Below, piece by piece: positions 24,115-33,394 of a DNA stretch of 64,000 nt. Position 1 is the stretch's first letter; each line of letters opens with the position of its first letter. The notes beneath the pieces are model-generated. The model did no database searches. It saw nothing but the letters and a program-made list of their open reading frames with translations, and was not told the DNA's origin. This stretch comes from Pseudomonadota bacterium (GTDB lineage Bacteria > Pseudomonadota > Alphaproteobacteria > Rhizobiales > Hyphomicrobiaceae), in assembly GCA_023412805.1 (NCBI GenBank), contig JAEZRM010000095.1, forward strand, positions 62,001 to 126,000. Reading direction: 5' to 3'. A program made the position numbers and the translations under genes.

Positions 24115-24188
24115 CCGCGCCGCCACTACTCCGCCAGCGAAGGGCCGCCAGTCATGCCGGCATACTCCTGCGAAGCTGAGCCGATCCG

Positions 24189-26477
24189 CTACGCGCCATG
24201 CTGAGGACGAACCCTGACCGGTACGGACTTGGCTGCCGGGGTCTTGCTTTGCTCGGCGAACTGCCAGAGCGGGACGAGCGGGTTGCACTCCGGAAAGTAA
24301 GCCGCGCAGTTGCCGGGAGGAATATCGTACTCCAATGCCTTCAAGCCGGTGACATTCCGATGCACGCCATCATCGACGGCCGTCGTCAGCTCGATCTCGG
24401 CTTCGTGCGAGATGCCCATGCGAAGCATGTCGTCCTTGTTCATCATGACGATCATGCGGGAGCCGTAGATTCCACGGAACCGGTCATCGTATCCATAAAC
24501 CGTCGTATTGAACTGGTCGTTCGACCGCAGGGTTATGAGGCGCAGCACGTCGCCGTCGCTGCCATCATCGAAACTTGCGGAAAGCGCCTTGGGAATTTTG
24601 AAGTTTGCGCGCTTGGTATCGGTTTCCCATACCCTGTCACGCGCAGCGATCGGCCGAGCAAATCCACCCGGCGTATCGAGGCGCGCATTGAAATCGCGAA
24701 ACTGATCCGGATAGGTCTTCTCTATCGCATCGCGGACGAGGGCGTAGTCGGCCACCCAGTCGTCCCACGGAACGCGCGGATTGGACGGCAGCGTCGCCTT
24801 CGCGAGCTCCGCGATGATGCGGGGCTCGGACAGCAAATGCTCACTGGCCGGACTGGCAACACCGCGCGAGGCATGAATGCAGGTGGTCGAGTCCTCGACA
24901 GTCACGATCTGCGGCCCGGAGGCCTGTTCATCAATCTCCGTCCGAGCAAGACATGGGAGCAGGTACGTCGTTCGCGCAGTTATCAAATGCGTGCGATTGA
25001 GCTTCGTGGCGATCTGGACTGAGAGGTCAAGATTCCGCCAAGCAGGCTCCATGACGCCATGGTCCGGAATAGCGCGAACGAAGTTGCCGCCGAGCCCGAT
25101 GAACGCACGCACGTCGCCGGAGATCACACCCTCACAAGCTCCGATAGTTGCCAGGCCTTCCTTCTGCGGCGGCGCGAACCCGTAGAGATCGGCCAATCGA
25201 TCGAGAGGAACCAATTCAGGCTTTTCGGCGATGCCTACCGTTCGCTGCCCCTGGACGTTCGAGTGGCCTCGGATCGGGCATATTCCTGCACCCGGCTTAC
25301 CGATATTTCCGCGCAGCAGCATGAAGTTGACGAGCATCTGAACATTGTTGACGCCAAGCCGATGCTGCGTGAGGCCCATGCCATACACCGCAATCACGGA
25401 CTGGGCCGAATTGTAGGTCTTCGCCGCGGCTTCCAGGGCGGCACGCGTAAGTCCGCTCTCCTTTTCTATGTCGTCCCACGTCGTCGCTGTGACGAAAGCC
25501 AGAAACTCTTCGAAGCCGTGGGTGTGCGTTTTGATGAATGCCGTATCCAGCACCGCATCCTGATCGCGTCCGGACGTCTCGGCCCACTGGAACAGCGCCT
25601 TCGACAGGCCGATCAGAGCGGCAATGTCGCCGCCGGCCCGCACCTGGTAGTACTGCGTAGCAATGTTCGTCGTGTCATGCGTGAGCATCTGACCGGGCCG
25701 CTGGGGATTGATGAATTCCTCCCAGCCCTTCTCACGGAGCGGATTGAAGACAACGATCGGAACGCCACGCTCACGCGCCTCCTGCAAATTGTGGAGCAGA
25801 CGCGGAGAGTTGGTTCCGACGTTCTGCCCGAAGGCGAAGATGCAATCCGTCTTCGAAAAATCCTCGATGAGGACTGTGCCGACAGGCGTGCCAATGCTCT
25901 GTGGGAGAGCTACCGACGTCGTCTCGTGACACATGTTCGAGCTATCGGGCAGGTTGTTGCTGCCGTATAGGCGGGCTAGAAGCTGGTACATGTACGACGC
26001 TTCGAGCGACGCCCTGCCGGACGCGTAGAAGATGACCGACTCCGGCTCGCAGGTTGCCAATTTCGTGCCGATATCGGCAAAAGCCTCTTCCCACGTCACC
26101 GGAACGTATCGGTCGATGCCGGCATCGTATCGCATCGGATGCGTCAGCCGCCCCTCGTTCTCAAGGTCGAAGTCCGTCCATTGCAGGAGTTCAGACACGG
26201 CGTGCCGGTCGAAGAATTCCGGGGTCGTTCGCTTCGACGTCATCTCCCAGAAGGCGGCCTTTGCTCCATTCTCGCAGAACTCGGCAGTGTGCGGCTCGGC
26301 GGGCTTCGCCCATGCGCAACTACTGCACATGTAGCCCCGGACCTTGTTGTGATGACGTAAGAGGTCAGGCGCGGTGCTGATCGCACCCTGTCGAGTGGAG
26401 TGACGTATCAGCGATTTAACCGATCCCCAGCCTCCCGCCGGGCCATCATATGCCTTGAACTCCACATCGTCGGTCAT
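24189..26477 (-). CDS. FdhF/YdeP family molybdopterin oxidoreductase
   Basis: A 762-residue molybdopterin-dependent oxidoreductase of the YdeP type, a formate dehydrogenase-like enzyme implicated in acid resistance in E. coli. The N-terminus has CSSCAWAKPAEPHTAEFCEN, the atypical Fe-S region of the family. Further motifs: YASGRASLEASYMYQLLARL, CHETTSVALPQSIG, FGQNVGTNSPR, VYGMGLTQHRLGVNNVQML, GICPIRGHSNVQGQRTVGI and the C-terminal LITLRSNDQFNTTVYGYDDR. The physiological substrate is unknown. Upstream, a site with GGAAC, 17 nt, ATT at 26525-26549 is close to but not matching the stress promoter. Confidence 0.92.
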   Translation of the reverse strand: MTDDVEFKAYDGPAGGWGSVKSLIRHSTRQGAISTAPDLLRHHNKVRGYMCSSCAWAKPAEPHTAEFCENGAKAAFWEMTSKRTTPEFFDRHAVSELLQWTDFDLENEGRLTHPMRYDAGIDRYVPVTWEEAFADIGTKLATCEPESVIFYASGRASLEASYMYQLLARLYGSNNLPDSSNMCHETTSVALPQSIGTPVGTVLIEDFSKTDCIFAFGQNVGTNSPRLLHNLQEARERGVPIVVFNPLREKGWEEFINPQRPGQMLTHDTTNIATQYYQVRAGGDIAALIGLSKALFQWAETSGRDQDAVLDTAFIKTHTHGFEEFLAFVTATTWDDIEKESGLTRAALEAAAKTYNSAQSVIAVYGMGLTQHRLGVNNVQMLVNFMLLRGNIGKPGAGICPIRGHSNVQGQRTVGIAEKPELVPLDRLADLYGFAPPQKEGLATIGACEGVISGDVRAFIGLGGNFVRAIPDHGVMEPAWRNLDLSVQIATKLNRTHLITARTTYLLPCLARTEIDEQASGPQIVTVEDSTTCIHASRGVASPASEHLLSEPRIIAELAKATLPSNPRVPWDDWVADYALVRDAIEKTYPDQFRDFNARLDTPGGFARPIAARDRVWETDTKRANFKIPKALSASFDDGSDGDVLRLITLRSNDQFNTTVYGYDDRFRGIYGSRMIVMMNKDDMLRMGISHEAEIELTTAVDDGVHRNVTGLKALEYDIPPGNCAAYFPECNPLVPLWQFAEQSKTPAAKSVPVRVRPQHGA

Positions 26478-26781
26478 TCATCACTCCAAGGACACGCGAG
26501 CCGCCAGCATCACCTCTTTGGGCTAATCCGAGAGAATGCAGATGGTTCCGAGGCAGGAGCGATGGCGCTCGACGACGGCTGACCTCCAAAAACTGCGGAA
26601 ACGATGGGTACATGGTGACGGCGCGGGCAACCAAAGGGCCGCATTCCTTCTTCGGATGGAACTCCAGCGTGCAACATACCTGCGGGCGACGCGTTAGAGG
26701 TCGAAGGACCGAGTCCTAGTCAGTCGCTGTCTAACAGGCAATTCGAGCCGGCAAGCGCAGCGCAGCATCGCAGGTGCCAGA
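26478..26781. other. Divergent intergenic region between ydeP-like and catalase genes
   Basis: About 300 bp with no supported gene. It must contain promoters for both flanking genes. The only candidates are the degenerate minus-strand stress motif at 26525-26549 and a plus-strand GGAAC at 26658 that lacks a correctly spaced -10. Confidence 0.45.
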
Positions 26782-28908
26782 ATGACCGCCCGAAAATCCA
26801 AGCCTCACGGCAACAAGCCTAACGGCAAGAAGCCCCCGAGCTCGTCGAAGTTGCGTACAGGCAAAGGGGGGGAGTTGCACCAGACGGCAACGATACCCGA
26901 TGAGCGGTTGACGACCAATCATGGGGTGCCGTTGAGCGACAATCAAAACTCGCTCAAGGGGGGATCGCGCGGCCCGACACTTCTCGAAGACATGATCCTC
27001 CGCGAGAAGATCCAGCACTTCGACCACGAGCGCATTCCCGAGCGCATCGTTCATGCCAGGGGCTCCGGCGCTCATGGCTATTTTGAGCTGACGAAGTCTT
27101 TGGCGAAGCATTCGCGCGCCAAGGTGCTCACCGAAGTGGGGACCAAGACTGAAGTATTTGTTCGCTTCTCGACAGTGGCTGGCGGCGCGGGCTCCGTGGA
27201 CACGCCGCGTGACGTGCGCGGGTTTGCCGTCAAGTTCTATACCAAGGAGGGCAACTGGGATCTGGTCGGCAACAACATTCCCATCTTCTTCATCCAGGAC
27301 GCCATCAAGTTTCCTGACCTCATCCACGCCGTGAAGATGGAGGCCGATCGCGGCTATCCGCAAGCCGCGAGCGCCCACGATACATTCTGGGACTTCGTTG
27401 GACTCATGCCCGAGTCGACACACATGGTCACATGGGCGATGTCCGATCGGACAATTCCGCGCTCGTTTCGGACCATGGAGGGTTTCGGCGTCAACACGTT
27501 CCGGCTCGTGAATGGCAAAGGCGAAGGCACGTTCGTCAAGTTCCATTGGAAGCCTAGGCTTGGTCTGCAGTCCACGTGCTGGGATGAAGCGGTCAAGATC
27601 GCGGGCGCCGATCCCGATTACCACCGCCGCGATCTCTTTGAAGCCATTGCCGCCGGTGACTTCCCGGAATGGGACTTCGGCGTGCAACTGATCAGCGAGG
27701 AGCAGGCAGCTAAGCTTCCTTTCGACATCCTCGATGCGACCAAGCTCATACCGGAGGAGCTCATCCCCATTCAGATCGTCGGTCGCCTCGTTCTCGATCG
27801 CAATCCCGACAATTTCTTTGCGGAGACGGAGCAGGTCGCATTCCTGCCGACCAACATCCCGCCGGGCATCGACTTCTCGGAGGACCCGCTGCTTCAGGGC
27901 CGGCTGTTTTCCTATCAAGACACGCAGCTTTCCCGTCTCGGGACGGTCAACTTCCATCAGATCCCCGTCAATCGCGCGAAGGGTTGCCCGTTCCAGAACC
28001 TGCAACGTGATGGCCAGATGCAGACGCAGGTGTTCAAGGGCCGCGCCAATTACGAGCCCAACAGTCTGGGTGAAGTGGGTGAAGCGGGCGGGCCGCGTGC
28101 CGACCCGGAAGGCGGCTTCCGCTCGTTCCAGTTGCCAGTCGAGGATCGGAAGGTGCGACTGCGCTCGGAAAGCTTCGGCGACCACTACAGCCACGCGCGC
28201 CTTTTCTATCGATCGCAAAGCGAAGTCGAACAGGCACATATTGCGAGCGCCTTTGTATTCGAGCTGTCAAAGGTCAGCTTGGAGCACGTGCGAAAGCGCG
28301 TTCTGGCAAACTGGCGGAATGTGGACGAGGACTTGGCTCGGAGAATTGCTGACGGGCTCGGGATGGAGCTTCCTGCGAAATCGAAAGCCTTCGTTGAACC
28401 GAAGGAGCTGGAGCCCTCCCCGGACCTCCGCATTATCGGGAAGTATGCGCCGAGCTTAAAAGGCCGGACCATAGCGCTGCTTGTTACAGAAGGCGCGGAC
28501 GGGAAGATTGTGAAAGCACTCTCCCAGCAAGCGGGCGCGGACGGAGCCACCGTCAAGATTGTCGCGCCAAGAGTGGGCGGCGTGGCGTTGAAGGGCGGAG
28601 GACGTGTCTCCGCTGACGGCCAGCTCGCTGGAATGCCTTCCGTGCTTTTCGACGCTGTTGTGCTCGTGTTGTCGGACGAGGGCTGCAGTGAACTTCTTAA
28701 GGAAAGCGCTGCCGTGGAATTCGTCCAGCACGCCTTCGCTCATCTGAAGGCCATCGGCTACACCCGCCTGGCGATGCCGCTTCTCGAGAAGGCCAATGTG
28801 ACGACCGATGAGGGTATTGTCGATGTCGGCGAGGACGTGGCGGGCTTCCTATCGCAGGCGCGCACGCGCATTTGGGCGCGAGAGCCGGGGGTACGTACGT
28901 TGAGCTGA
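26782..28908 (+). CDS. katE: Large-subunit (clade 2) catalase, KatE/HPII type
   Basis: A 708-residue haem catalase that disproportionates hydrogen peroxide. After a basic N-terminal tail (TARKSKPHGNKPNGKKPPSS), the core has PERIVHARGSGAHGYF with the distal histidine, GNNIPIFFIQD with the catalytic asparagine, and RLFSYQDTQLSRLG with the haem-ligand tyrosine. The C-terminal region from about residue 560 is the flavodoxin/GATase1-like domain that distinguishes large catalases (TIALLVTEGADGKIV, FDAVVLVLSDEG). ATG at 26782 follows only a weak ribosome site. It is a single gene between ydeP-like and paoABC. Confidence 0.95.
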   Translation: MTARKSKPHGNKPNGKKPPSSSKLRTGKGGELHQTATIPDERLTTNHGVPLSDNQNSLKGGSRGPTLLEDMILREKIQHFDHERIPERIVHARGSGAHGYFELTKSLAKHSRAKVLTEVGTKTEVFVRFSTVAGGAGSVDTPRDVRGFAVKFYTKEGNWDLVGNNIPIFFIQDAIKFPDLIHAVKMEADRGYPQAASAHDTFWDFVGLMPESTHMVTWAMSDRTIPRSFRTMEGFGVNTFRLVNGKGEGTFVKFHWKPRLGLQSTCWDEAVKIAGADPDYHRRDLFEAIAAGDFPEWDFGVQLISEEQAAKLPFDILDATKLIPEELIPIQIVGRLVLDRNPDNFFAETEQVAFLPTNIPPGIDFSEDPLLQGRLFSYQDTQLSRLGTVNFHQIPVNRAKGCPFQNLQRDGQMQTQVFKGRANYEPNSLGEVGEAGGPRADPEGGFRSFQLPVEDRKVRLRSESFGDHYSHARLFYRSQSEVEQAHIASAFVFELSKVSLEHVRKRVLANWRNVDEDLARRIADGLGMELPAKSKAFVEPKELEPSPDLRIIGKYAPSLKGRTIALLVTEGADGKIVKALSQQAGADGATVKIVAPRVGGVALKGGGRVSADGQLAGMPSVLFDAVVLVLSDEGCSELLKESAAVEFVQHAFAHLKAIGYTRLAMPLLEKANVTTDEGIVDVGEDVAGFLSQARTRIWAREPGVRTLS

Positions 28909-29104
28909 CAGTGAGACGCGCAAGGTCCGCGCCCAGCCCATGGCCAACGCCCTCTGAAATTGGAAGCGGGGCGCCGCGTGGGATGCCTGGAGACCGAGCG
29001 GCTCACGCAACCGAGCCGATCGGGCTGAGCAGAGGCACATCTACCAGTCGCGCAAACGGCCTACTGGCAACCACGAGCCATTCGATGTGGCGCCAAGGTT
29101 GGCT

Positions 29105-29129
29105 GGAACTTTGCGTCGATATGCCTGTT
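29105..29129 (+). promoter_or_regulatory. EcfG-type promoter of the paoABC-like operon
   Basis: GGAAC, 17 nt, GTT (TGTT variant) on the plus strand, ending 36 nt before the ATG at 29165. Confidence 0.65.
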
Positions 29130-29164
29130 GTCCAAGGATCGTCCACTAAAATGCGGATCCGGCC

Positions 29165-29674
29165 ATGCGCTTTATTGTCAATGATCGGAGCGTGGAGCTT
29201 GAGATCGATCCTCGCACCTCGGTGCTCGATCTGCTCCGCGACCATCTCGGACTAACCGGCACCAAGAAGGGCTGCGATCAGGGGGCGTGCGGCGCCTGTA
29301 CGGTGCTTGCGGACGGCGAGCGCATCAACGCCTGTCTAGCTCTGGCCATGCAATATCACGACCGCCGGATCGTCACCGTTGAAGGCCTGGGGTCTATCAA
29401 CGATCTGCACCCGCTCCAACAAAGTTTCATCAGCCACGACGGCTTCCAGTGCGGCTACTGTACGCCCGGGCAGATCTGCTCCGCCGTCGGCATGAGAAGC
29501 GAGATGCAGCGCGGTATTCCGAGCGCTGTCAGTTCCGATCTCGCGGTCACGAGTATCAATCCGACCGACGATGAGCTGCGCGAAAGGATGAGCGGCAATC
29601 TGTGCCGTTGCGGTGCCCACAACGGCATCATCGACGCTGTGCGCGACATGTTGACATCGGGAGAGCGCCCGTGA
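29165..29674 (+). CDS. paoA: Aldehyde oxidoreductase [2Fe-2S] subunit (PaoA-like)
   Basis: Small iron-sulfur subunit of a xanthine oxidase-family aldehyde dehydrogenase, 169 residues, carrying two [2Fe-2S] clusters. The ferredoxin-type cluster is in GCDQGACGACTVLADG and the second in QCGYCTPGQICS plus GNLCRCGAH. E. coli PaoA has a twin-arginine leader of about 50 residues. Here the frame has a stop just upstream of ATG (29147-29149) and the protein starts directly with MRFIVNDRSVELEID, so the enzyme should be cytoplasmic. The stop overlaps the next start (GTGA). The gene symbol is by family similarity. Confidence 0.9.
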   Translation: MRFIVNDRSVELEIDPRTSVLDLLRDHLGLTGTKKGCDQGACGACTVLADGERINACLALAMQYHDRRIVTVEGLGSINDLHPLQQSFISHDGFQCGYCTPGQICSAVGMRSEMQRGIPSAVSSDLAVTSINPTDDELRERMSGNLCRCGAHNGIIDAVRDMLTSGERP

Positions 29675-30663
29675 CCCCATTTGAATATGTCCGCGCCAAC
29701 GACCCGCATCACGCGATTGGTCAACTGCAGACCCGGCAATCCGCCAAGTATCTTGGCGGGGGCACAAATCTTGTCGATTTGATGCGCGAGGGCATAGAGC
29801 AGCCTCAAGCGCTGATCGATGTCACGCGTTGCTCATCTGACATCCTCGAGCGTGCGGATGGCAAATTGATCGTCGGTGCCGGCGTCACCAATACCGCTCT
29901 GGCCTCGCACGAGAGCGTCAGGTCGAAGCTCCCGCTGCTTTCGCGCGCAATTCTATCGGGCGCGTCCGCGCAGATCCGCAACATGGCGACGGTCGGCGGC
30001 AACCTGCTGCAACGGACGCGATGCGCGTACTTCTACGACGACGCCTCGCGCTGCAACAAGCGGTCACCCGGTGCAGGATGCGATGCCGTTGACGGATTCA
30101 CGCGTTATCACGCAATTCTAGGTGCCTCGCCATCCTGCGTCGCGGTGCATCCGTCCGATATGTGTGTGGCGCTCGCCGCCCTCGATGCGACTGTCCACCT
30201 CAGTCATCCGCATGGCGCGCGAAGCCTGCCTTTTCTGGACCTGCATCGCTTGCCGGAAGACGCGCCGCACATCGAGACCGCGCTCGAGCCCGGCGAGCTG
30301 ATCACGCACCTTGAAATTGCACCGCTCGAGGCGAACAGCCGCTCGACCTACCGGAAAGTGCGCGACCGCGCGAGCTATGCCTTTGCGCTGGTCTCTGTCG
30401 CCGCGGTGCTGCGTGTCGACCGCGCAGGCAACATCGAAGAGGTGCGTATTGCCCTTGGCGGCGTTGCCCATAAACCATGGCGCGCGCGAAGCGCCGAAGC
30501 GTCACTGCTCGGCAAGCCAGCATCCGAAGAGCCTTTCAGAGCCGCCGCCGAAGCCGAGCTTGTGAGTGCGAAGCCGTTGCGAGACAACGCCTTCAAGGTC
30601 GAGCTCACGAAACGAGCCATCGTTGCGACATTGCGCGAGTTGGTCGCGGAGGTGCATCCATGA
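29671..30663 (+). CDS. paoB: Aldehyde oxidoreductase FAD/[4Fe-4S] subunit (PaoB-like)
   Basis: The 330-residue medium subunit. FAD-binding segments: YLGGGTNLVDLMREG and QIRNMATVGGNLLQRTRC. The cysteine-rich stretch RCAYFYDDASRCNKRSPGAG plus the following Cys matches the extra [4Fe-4S] insertion characteristic of the PaoB type. CO-dehydrogenase-type flavoprotein C-terminal folds follow (YRKVRDRASYAFALVSVAAV). The start is GTG at 29671, overlapping the upstream stop by four bases. The end overlaps the large-subunit ATG (ATGA). The tight coupling indicates equimolar production of the three subunits. Confidence 0.92.
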   Translation: MTPFEYVRANDPHHAIGQLQTRQSAKYLGGGTNLVDLMREGIEQPQALIDVTRCSSDILERADGKLIVGAGVTNTALASHESVRSKLPLLSRAILSGASAQIRNMATVGGNLLQRTRCAYFYDDASRCNKRSPGAGCDAVDGFTRYHAILGASPSCVAVHPSDMCVALAALDATVHLSHPHGARSLPFLDLHRLPEDAPHIETALEPGELITHLEIAPLEANSRSTYRKVRDRASYAFALVSVAAVLRVDRAGNIEEVRIALGGVAHKPWRARSAEASLLGKPASEEPFRAAAEAELVSAKPLRDNAFKVELTKRAIVATLRELVAEVHP

Positions 30664-32933
30664 GCATCCTTCAACGAGCAGTCGATACGGTCATCCGCCA
30701 CCTGCCCGATCGGTTCGACGATCCTCTCATCGACGACGCGCGCGAGGTCGGGCAAGCCCACGCCCGGGTCGACGGCCCTGCAAAGGTCAGCGGCACCGCG
30801 CGGTTTGCGGCGGAGATGCTCTACGACAATCTGGCCCATGGCGCGCTCGTCTACAGCAGCATCGCGCGCGGAAAAATCTCGACGATCGACACCGCTCAAG
30901 CCGAACAGGCCTCGGGCGTGTTGCTCGTAATGACCCACCTCAACGCGCCGCGCATGAAAGCGCCGCCGACGATGGACGAACAGGGCGCGGCGGCCAGCTC
31001 ACTTCCGGTGTTGCAAACTGCCGACGTTCATTGGAATGGCCAACCGGTCGCCATGGTCGTTGCAGAAACTCAGGAGCAAGCCGACTATGCGGCATCGCTG
31101 GTACGGGTAACCTTTGATGCCGAGCCGTCGGTGACGGAATTTGCACGGGCACGGGCGTCCGCGCGTTCGCCCGGCGATATCGTCGGCGAACCTGCTGACG
31201 TGCTTATCGGCGATGCGGAGGCGGCGCTACGCGCCGCGGAGTTCGCGATCGATCATGTCTATCACACGCCGCGACACAACCACGGCGCCATCGAGCTCCA
31301 TGCCGTAACCGTCGCGTGGCAGGATGATCGTCTGCTCGTTCATGACGCAACTCAGGCAGTCAATCTCACCCGGACGACGCTTGCGAAGGCATTCGGGCTT
31401 GCCGAAGACAAGGTGCGCGTGCTGTCACCCTTCGTTGGCGGAGGGTTTGGCAACAAGACACTTTGGAACCATCATATCCTGGCGGTCGCAGCGGCCAGGC
31501 AAATCGGGCGGCCCGTGCGTATGGTCCTTACGCGCGAAGGCGTCTTTCGCACGACCGGCGGGCGGACTTTGACCGAGCAACGCGTAGCGCTCGGAGCGAA
31601 CCGAGAGGGCCCGCTCGCCGCTTTGATACATACTGGCATCGCGGGAATGACAGCCCATAACAACTGTCCCGAGCAGTTCACCTTCCCGGCCCGCCACCTT
31701 TATGCAGCCGACACGTTGAAGCTCGAGCAGCGTGTCGCCGACATGGACATGGTACCCAATACTTGGATGCGGGCGCCTGGTGAGTCGATCGGCACATTCG
31801 CTCTTGAATCGGCAATCGATGAATTGGCGGTCCAGTTGGATGTCGATCCCATAGCTCTCCGTCGACGACTGGAGCCCGAGACGGACCCCGTCAGCGGTCT
31901 GGCCTTTTCATCGCGTCACATTATCGAGGCCTACGATCGAGGTGCGGAGCGCTTCGGATGGAGCAACCGCGCCGCTCCGGGATCGCGTCGCGAGGGCGAT
32001 TGGCTCTTCGGGATGGGCGTCGCTACCGCCACGTACCCCTATTATCGCATGCCCGGCGGCTCCGCCCGCATATGTCTGCGCGCCGACGGCCGCGCCGTGG
32101 TGAAGATGGCAGCTCATGAGATGGGCATGGGCACTGCGACGGTACAGGCCCAGGCCGCAGCCGACCGCCTCGCCCTCCCCGTCGAAATGGTCGCGTTTGA
32201 GTATGGCGATACCGATCTACCATCCGGAACCATAGCCGGCGGCTCCTCACAGACTGCATCGATCGCTGCCGCCGTGATGGCCGCGAGCGAGGCCTTGTTC
32301 AAGGAACTCCTGCAACTTGCCGGAAACCATTCGCCGCTCGCCGGTCTCAAGGCTGGCGAGGTCGTCGCCCATGACAGCGGATTGGCCAGCCGCGCCGACG
32401 CGACACGCCATGAGAGCTATGTCTCCATACTGGAGCGTTCGGGACGGGAGGAGGTCGTCGTCGAAGCGGCTGCGTCGATGCCGCTCGAAATCAAGCAATA
32501 CTCGATGCATTCCTATGGTGCGCAGTTCTGCGAGCTCAAAGTCAACGAAATGACGGGCGAGGTTCGAGTCATACGCTGGCTCGGCTCGTTCGACACCGGC
32601 CGTATTCTCAATCCGAAGACTGCGGCCAGCCAGTTCCGCGGCGGTATCATCATGGGTCTGGGCCTGGCCCTGATGGAAGATACGCTGTTCGACGAACGCA
32701 CCGGACGCATCATGAACCCGTCGATGGCCGAGTATCATATTCCGTCTCACCTGGATGTACCGAAGATCGATGTGATCTGGAACGACATCCCGGATCCCCG
32801 AACTCCGTTCGGTTTGCGCGGGATCGGAGAGATCGGCATCACCGGCGTGGGCGCCGCCGTCGCCAACGCGGTCTACAACGCCACCGGGAAGCGCATCCGC
32901 GATTTGCCGATCACATTGGATAAGCTGCTCTAG
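30660..32933 (+). CDS. paoC: Aldehyde oxidoreductase molybdenum subunit (PaoC-like)
   Basis: The 757-residue large subunit that binds the molybdopterin cytosine dinucleotide cofactor and oxidises aldehydes. Visible features: VDGPAKVSGTARFAAEM at the N-terminus, FVGGGFGNKTLWNHHILAV, RAPGESIGTFALESAIDELA, a Q-rich moco-binding region (GMGTATVQAQAAADRLALP) and the active-site glutamate segment RGIGEIGITGVGAAVANAV. Start ATG at 30660 overlaps the PaoB stop. No PaoD/XdhC-type cofactor chaperone follows in the window, so insertion must depend on a gene elsewhere. The substrate range is probably aromatic or aliphatic aldehydes, by analogy. Confidence 0.93.
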   Translation: MSILQRAVDTVIRHLPDRFDDPLIDDAREVGQAHARVDGPAKVSGTARFAAEMLYDNLAHGALVYSSIARGKISTIDTAQAEQASGVLLVMTHLNAPRMKAPPTMDEQGAAASSLPVLQTADVHWNGQPVAMVVAETQEQADYAASLVRVTFDAEPSVTEFARARASARSPGDIVGEPADVLIGDAEAALRAAEFAIDHVYHTPRHNHGAIELHAVTVAWQDDRLLVHDATQAVNLTRTTLAKAFGLAEDKVRVLSPFVGGGFGNKTLWNHHILAVAAARQIGRPVRMVLTREGVFRTTGGRTLTEQRVALGANREGPLAALIHTGIAGMTAHNNCPEQFTFPARHLYAADTLKLEQRVADMDMVPNTWMRAPGESIGTFALESAIDELAVQLDVDPIALRRRLEPETDPVSGLAFSSRHIIEAYDRGAERFGWSNRAAPGSRREGDWLFGMGVATATYPYYRMPGGSARICLRADGRAVVKMAAHEMGMGTATVQAQAAADRLALPVEMVAFEYGDTDLPSGTIAGGSSQTASIAAAVMAASEALFKELLQLAGNHSPLAGLKAGEVVAHDSGLASRADATRHESYVSILERSGREEVVVEAAASMPLEIKQYSMHSYGAQFCELKVNEMTGEVRVIRWLGSFDTGRILNPKTAASQFRGGIIMGLGLALMEDTLFDERTGRIMNPSMAEYHIPSHLDVPKIDVIWNDIPDPRTPFGLRGIGEIGITGVGAAVANAVYNATGKRIRDLPITLDKLL

Positions 32934-33059
32934 GCGCATGAGCGCCGATTTGGCACGCTCCTCTTCTGTCTAAACGGCGTGCGCACTAGGCAGGCCTTCT
33001 CGCGATTTCGCCGCGCAGTTGCGGCGCGCTCGCCTGGTCGAGGCAAGGGCATGGTCACC

Positions 33060-33394
33060 GCCCGCCAGCGGGACTGCAATCCGTTGCAGCGGCAGCCTCT
33101 TACGTCAGCAGCGAGACGGCCGATGGCACCCGGGAGGACGTTGCGAGCTATGTCGCCCAGATCTGCACGCTTGTGAAAAACCGCACCGGCCATGATTTCA
33201 GCCAGTATAAGACCAAGACACTCATTCGCCGCATCCAACGGCGGATGCAGCTCGTGCAGCTCGAGACGGACCCTGACTACATCCGCCTTCTGCGCAAAGA
33301 TGCACGCGAAAGTCAACTTCTGGTCCGTGATCTGCTGATCAACATCGTATTTTTGCCCGTCGTACTGGCCTCGAGCGAACAGCTCACTTCGTAG
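33060..33394 (+). pseudogene. CheR methyltransferase N-terminal fragment (CheB/CheR-PAS type)
   Basis: The frame encodes REDVASYVAQICTLVKNRTG, then HDFSQYKTKTLIRRIQRRMQ, then a segment ending in LLRKDARESQLLVRDLLINI. This is the N-terminal helical domain of CheR-type methyltransferases as found in CheB/CheR/PAS fusions. After LLINI, where the family continues into the SAM-binding domain (typically VTxFFRD), similarity stops at about 33350 and a stop follows at 33392. The piece lacks a start and all catalytic residues. It is probably debris of a larger signalling gene trapped near the right end of the island. Confidence 0.7.

Noticed and set aside
26525..26549. EcfG-like site before the YdeP-type gene
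   Set aside because: The spacing is right, but the -10 reads ATT, not GTT; kept only as a degenerate possibility in the gene entry.
26655..26700. GGAAC upstream of katE as a stress promoter
   Set aside because: The next GTT is 28 nt away, outside the allowed spacing.
26731..28239. 502-residue minus-strand frame opposite the catalase
   Set aside because: Shadow of katE with no family features.
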